Source of the DNA: Candidatus Sabulitectum sp.
GTDB taxonomy: Bacteria > Fermentibacterota > Fermentibacteria > Fermentibacterales > JCC-6
DNA length: 8,455 nucleotides
Assembly (NCBI GenBank): GCA_023136985.1
Contig: JAGLQD010000278.1
Location: 1-8,455 of the forward strand
Direction: 5' to 3'
The notes below the pieces were generated by a model. That model was not told the origin of the DNA, searched no databases, and saw only the letters and a list, made by a program, of their open reading frames with translations. This document shows, in pieces, positions 6,355 to 8,455 of this stretch; positions within the stretch are counted from its first letter, which is position 1, and every line of letters begins with the position of its first letter. Both the position numbers and the translations under genes were made by a program.

Positions 6355-8271
6355 TCAGCTGAGTTTTTCTATTATTGTTTCTGCTATCTGTTCCGGCTGA
6401 AGGCCCTGCATCGTATACAGTTCCTCTGCATCCCCGCTCATTCCGTAGTGGGTAACTCCGATTCTGGTCAGAGGGGGAGAGTTTCCAGCCTCTGAAAGAG
6501 CCAGGGCTATTCCTGCACCAAGACCAGTTTCCGTGTCGTGATCTTCCACTGTGATTATGTGCTTGAACTGCAGCAGGTTCTTTACGAATTCCTCTGATAT
6601 TTCAGTAGGGCAGCTTACTCCCCACACAGCAGTGGATATTCCACCAACCTCAAGGATCTGCGCAGAGAGAATGGCTTTTTCACAGGTTGGTCCCATGGCC
6701 AGAATAGCAACATCGGTACCGGTTCTGAACTGATCGGCTGCGCCGTACTTGAATTCGTAGTTCTTATGGAAGAAGACCGAACCGTCTTTTCTGCTTATAG
6801 TGCTGAGCCTTGACCGACCCATGGCTATGAAATAGTTGCCTGGGCTGGTTGCTGCATGGCGTACAGCTCTGTCTGTTTGATTGGGGTCAGCGGGAACAAT
6901 TGTTCTGTAGTTGGGGAGGGCTCGCATGAGGCCTACATATTTTATGCAGTGGTGGGTTTTTCCGTCGGGTCCCACATCGAGTCCGCAGTGTGTTGCTACC
7001 ACTTTCAGGTTTGTGTGATTGATGTCGTTCAGCCGGTGCTGGTTGAAAGTCTCATCAATGGCAAACACGCCGAAGTCACTCCAGAATGATACCTTGTCTG
7101 CAAGGGTTGAGCAGCCTGCCATGGTTGCAGTGTGGTGCTCCATTATTCCAGTCTGGAAGAAATGCCCCGGGTACTTTGCTGCGAATTCTGCGGTTTTTAC
7201 ACTTCCTGCCAGATCACAGTCGAATACCAGAGGAATGTTTTCAGGGTTGGCGTCCGCCAGGCTTACAAGAGCTTTGCCCCAGGCACTTCTGTTGTCGCCT
7301 TTGTGGTCAATGCCATAGGTAATGGAATTACCTGCATTTTTCATCAGGTGATAGGCTGGCTCTTCCCGGCAGCTTGTGGTTCTGCTTTTGAGAAAGCTCT
7401 TTCTTTCAGCGGCAAGCTCTTCCATGTTGTTTTCTATGCTGAGTTCTTTGAGAGCATTTTCCAGCTCATCCTTCTTCAGGGCTCTGCCGTGAAAACCAGC
7501 TTTGTTCTCCATGAAAGAAACACCTTTGCCCATAACAGTTCTGGCAAGAACAAGCCTTGGCTTCTTCTGCTCTTCAGGGCGCAATGTTTTGTACAGGTCG
7601 CCCAGGTTGTGGCCGTCTACTTCCACAACATCCCACCCTGATGCTTCGAACTCGGCTCTGAGGTTAACCGGCATCACATCTGCTGTGTCGCCTGAGATCT
7701 GCAGGTGGTTAAGGTCGATGATGTAAGTGAGATTATTCATCATGAATTTACTGGCAAATCTTCTGGCTTCGGAGATCTGGCCTTTCTGGTTCTCTCCGTC
7801 ACCGGCAACCACCCAGATGTGGTTTTTAACTCCGTTGCTTCTGTCGGCGATTCCCATGCCTATCGCAGCACTGAGACCCTGCCCAAGGTTTCCGCTTGTG
7901 AGTTCAATGCCGGGAAGATGTCTTTCTATGTGACCTTCAAAATCACTGCCTGCAAGCCTGAACGAGACCACCGCTTCGTGAAGATCGAAAAAATTCAGTA
8001 CTCCCAGAACGCTGTAAACTGCAGGAGAAGTGTGACCGTGACTCACAAGTATTCTGTCACGGTTTTTCATTGATGGCTTTGCCGGATCGACATTCGCCTG
8101 ACTCCAGAGCAGAGCGAATATCTCCAGGCTGCTCATAGAACCGCCAGGGTGGCCGCTGGCAGCAAGACTGGTCATCTTCAGAATGTTTCCTCTGGCCTGA
8201 TGACAGAGGTTCTGAAGCTCCTTTTCAGTTTCTGCTGGAAGTGCTTGAGGAATGAAATTTGTTCGTGTCAT
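6355..8271 (-). CDS. tkt: Transketolase, single chain (divergent)
   Basis: 638 residues, slightly shorter than the usual 650-680. Transketolase moves two-carbon ketol units between sugar phosphates in the non-oxidative pentose phosphate pathway, using thiamine diphosphate and a divalent metal, in the cytoplasm. The N-terminal pyrophosphate-binding part has SGHPGG (39-44), SHGHTSPAVY (77-86), the GDG...N metal/ThDP motif (G157-G159 and N188) and GFHGRAL (259-265). The pyrimidine-binding part has GIMEHH (375-380) with the catalytic-type Glu at 378, SDFGVFAIDETF (398-409), THCGLDVGPDGKTHH (427-441) and MGRSR (484-488). The C-terminal domain starts near 518. It departs from common transketolases at GIMEH (usually GIREH/GVREF) and GPDGKTHH (usually GEDGPTHQ), so substrate range may differ. 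ATG 8271 follows the preceding stop by 6 bases; GAAGG in the end of that gene is a weak ribosome site. A dihydroxyacetone-synthase-like role is possible but less likely. Confidence 0.93.
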   Translation of the reverse strand: MTRTNFIPQALPAETEKELQNLCHQARGNILKMTSLAASGHPGGSMSSLEIFALLWSQANVDPAKPSMKNRDRILVSHGHTSPAVYSVLGVLNFFDLHEAVVSFRLAGSDFEGHIERHLPGIELTSGNLGQGLSAAIGMGIADRSNGVKNHIWVVAGDGENQKGQISEARRFASKFMMNNLTYIIDLNHLQISGDTADVMPVNLRAEFEASGWDVVEVDGHNLGDLYKTLRPEEQKKPRLVLARTVMGKGVSFMENKAGFHGRALKKDELENALKELSIENNMEELAAERKSFLKSRTTSCREEPAYHLMKNAGNSITYGIDHKGDNRSAWGKALVSLADANPENIPLVFDCDLAGSVKTAEFAAKYPGHFFQTGIMEHHTATMAGCSTLADKVSFWSDFGVFAIDETFNQHRLNDINHTNLKVVATHCGLDVGPDGKTHHCIKYVGLMRALPNYRTIVPADPNQTDRAVRHAATSPGNYFIAMGRSRLSTISRKDGSVFFHKNYEFKYGAADQFRTGTDVAILAMGPTCEKAILSAQILEVGGISTAVWGVSCPTEISEEFVKNLLQFKHIITVEDHDTETGLGAGIALALSEAGNSPPLTRIGVTHYGMSGDAEELYTMQGLQPEQIAETIIEKLS

Positions 8272-8277
8272 TTTATC

Positions 8278-8455
8278 TCAGCCTTCGTTTTTCAGTTTTG
8301 CAATCAACTTTTCCTGTACAATGGCAGCAAGTTTCTCCGTTTCTGCCAGCAGAGCATCAGCTTCTTCAGTTATTCTTTTCTTGTAGTTCTGATCTTCTAT
8401 CTCTGGAAGGTTGATAAGAACATTGTAATATGCTCCCGTGGCGCATGCTCTTGCT
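8278..8455 (-). CDS. C-terminal end of cyclodeaminase/cyclohydrolase family protein (FTCD_C), partial
   Basis: The last 58 codons of a gene that begins beyond the right edge; stop TGA 8280-8278. The segment GAYYNVLINLPEIEDQNY followed by a long charged helix (EEADALLAETEKLAAIVQEK) matches the end of the FTCD_C family. That family includes formimidoyl-THF cyclodeaminase (histidine breakdown) and FchA methenyl-THF cyclohydrolase (folate one-carbon pathway). The conserved Asn-Val-x-Ile-Asn-Leu stretch is the best marker. Which of the two activities it has cannot be decided from this end. It lies 6 bases upstream of transketolase on the same strand, so the two are very likely co-transcribed. Confidence 0.82.
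   Translation of the reverse strand, partial: ARACATGAYYNVLINLPEIEDQNYKKRITEEADALLAETEKLAAIVQEKLIAKLKNEG

Noticed and set aside
7132..7641. 169-codon + strand open frame within the transketolase gene
   Set aside because: It is antisense to well-conserved transketolase coding, has a composition that follows from the codons on the other strand, and shows no domain or ribosome site.
1..8455. CRISPR arrays, tRNA/rRNA genes, insertion sequences and att sites
   Set aside because: No regularly spaced exact repeats, cloverleaf-like segments, transposase motifs or terminal inverted repeats were seen; the only periodic repeats are the protein-level beta-helix rungs.

Overview
The window looks like chromosome from an uncultured Gram-negative bacterium of the wider FCB group or a neighbouring candidate phylum (Fermentibacterota, WOR-3, Cloacimonadota or Eisenbacteria types). 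This is an inference. It rests on three exported proteins with C-terminal tails resembling type IX secretion (Por/T9SS) sorting domains, on the combination of parallel beta-helix, CotH and lamin-tail domains, and on mid-range GC. No rRNA, tRNA, CRISPR array or mobile element was seen.

Layout, left to right. (1) Positions 2-121 (+) may be the 3' end of a gene with a Fis-like helix-turn-helix. (2) Positions 102-5067 (-) hold a tight three-gene operon, transcribed right to left. It begins with a CotH-kinase/lamin-tail protein, followed by two paralogous beta-helix proteins. Both junctions are ATGA stop/start overlaps, and all three products carry an export signal and a T9SS-like C-terminal tail. 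(3) Positions 5068-5227 are a divergent intergenic region with a 15-bp palindrome and an 8-bp palindrome. (4) Positions 5228-6323 (+) carry two small exported proteins, one base apart, with a beta-strand pattern suggesting outer-membrane barrels. (5) A GC-rich hairpin with a U-tract on the minus strand separates these from (6) a minus-strand pair at 6355-8455: a single-chain transketolase and, upstream of it, the C-terminus of a cyclodeaminase/methenyl-THF cyclohydrolase-family protein that runs off the window.

How it may work together. The left operon looks like a translationally coupled set of exported surface proteins: a putative extracytoplasmic CotH-type kinase co-produced with two beta-helix proteins that could be its substrates or partners. 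The two barrel-like proteins transcribed away from the shared intergenic region may sit in the same envelope. The right pair is central metabolism (pentose phosphate and one-carbon/folate) and is probably unrelated. The most interesting material is the CotH/beta-helix operon, especially the Cys and Asp ladders in the two helices and the unclear start of the CotH gene.
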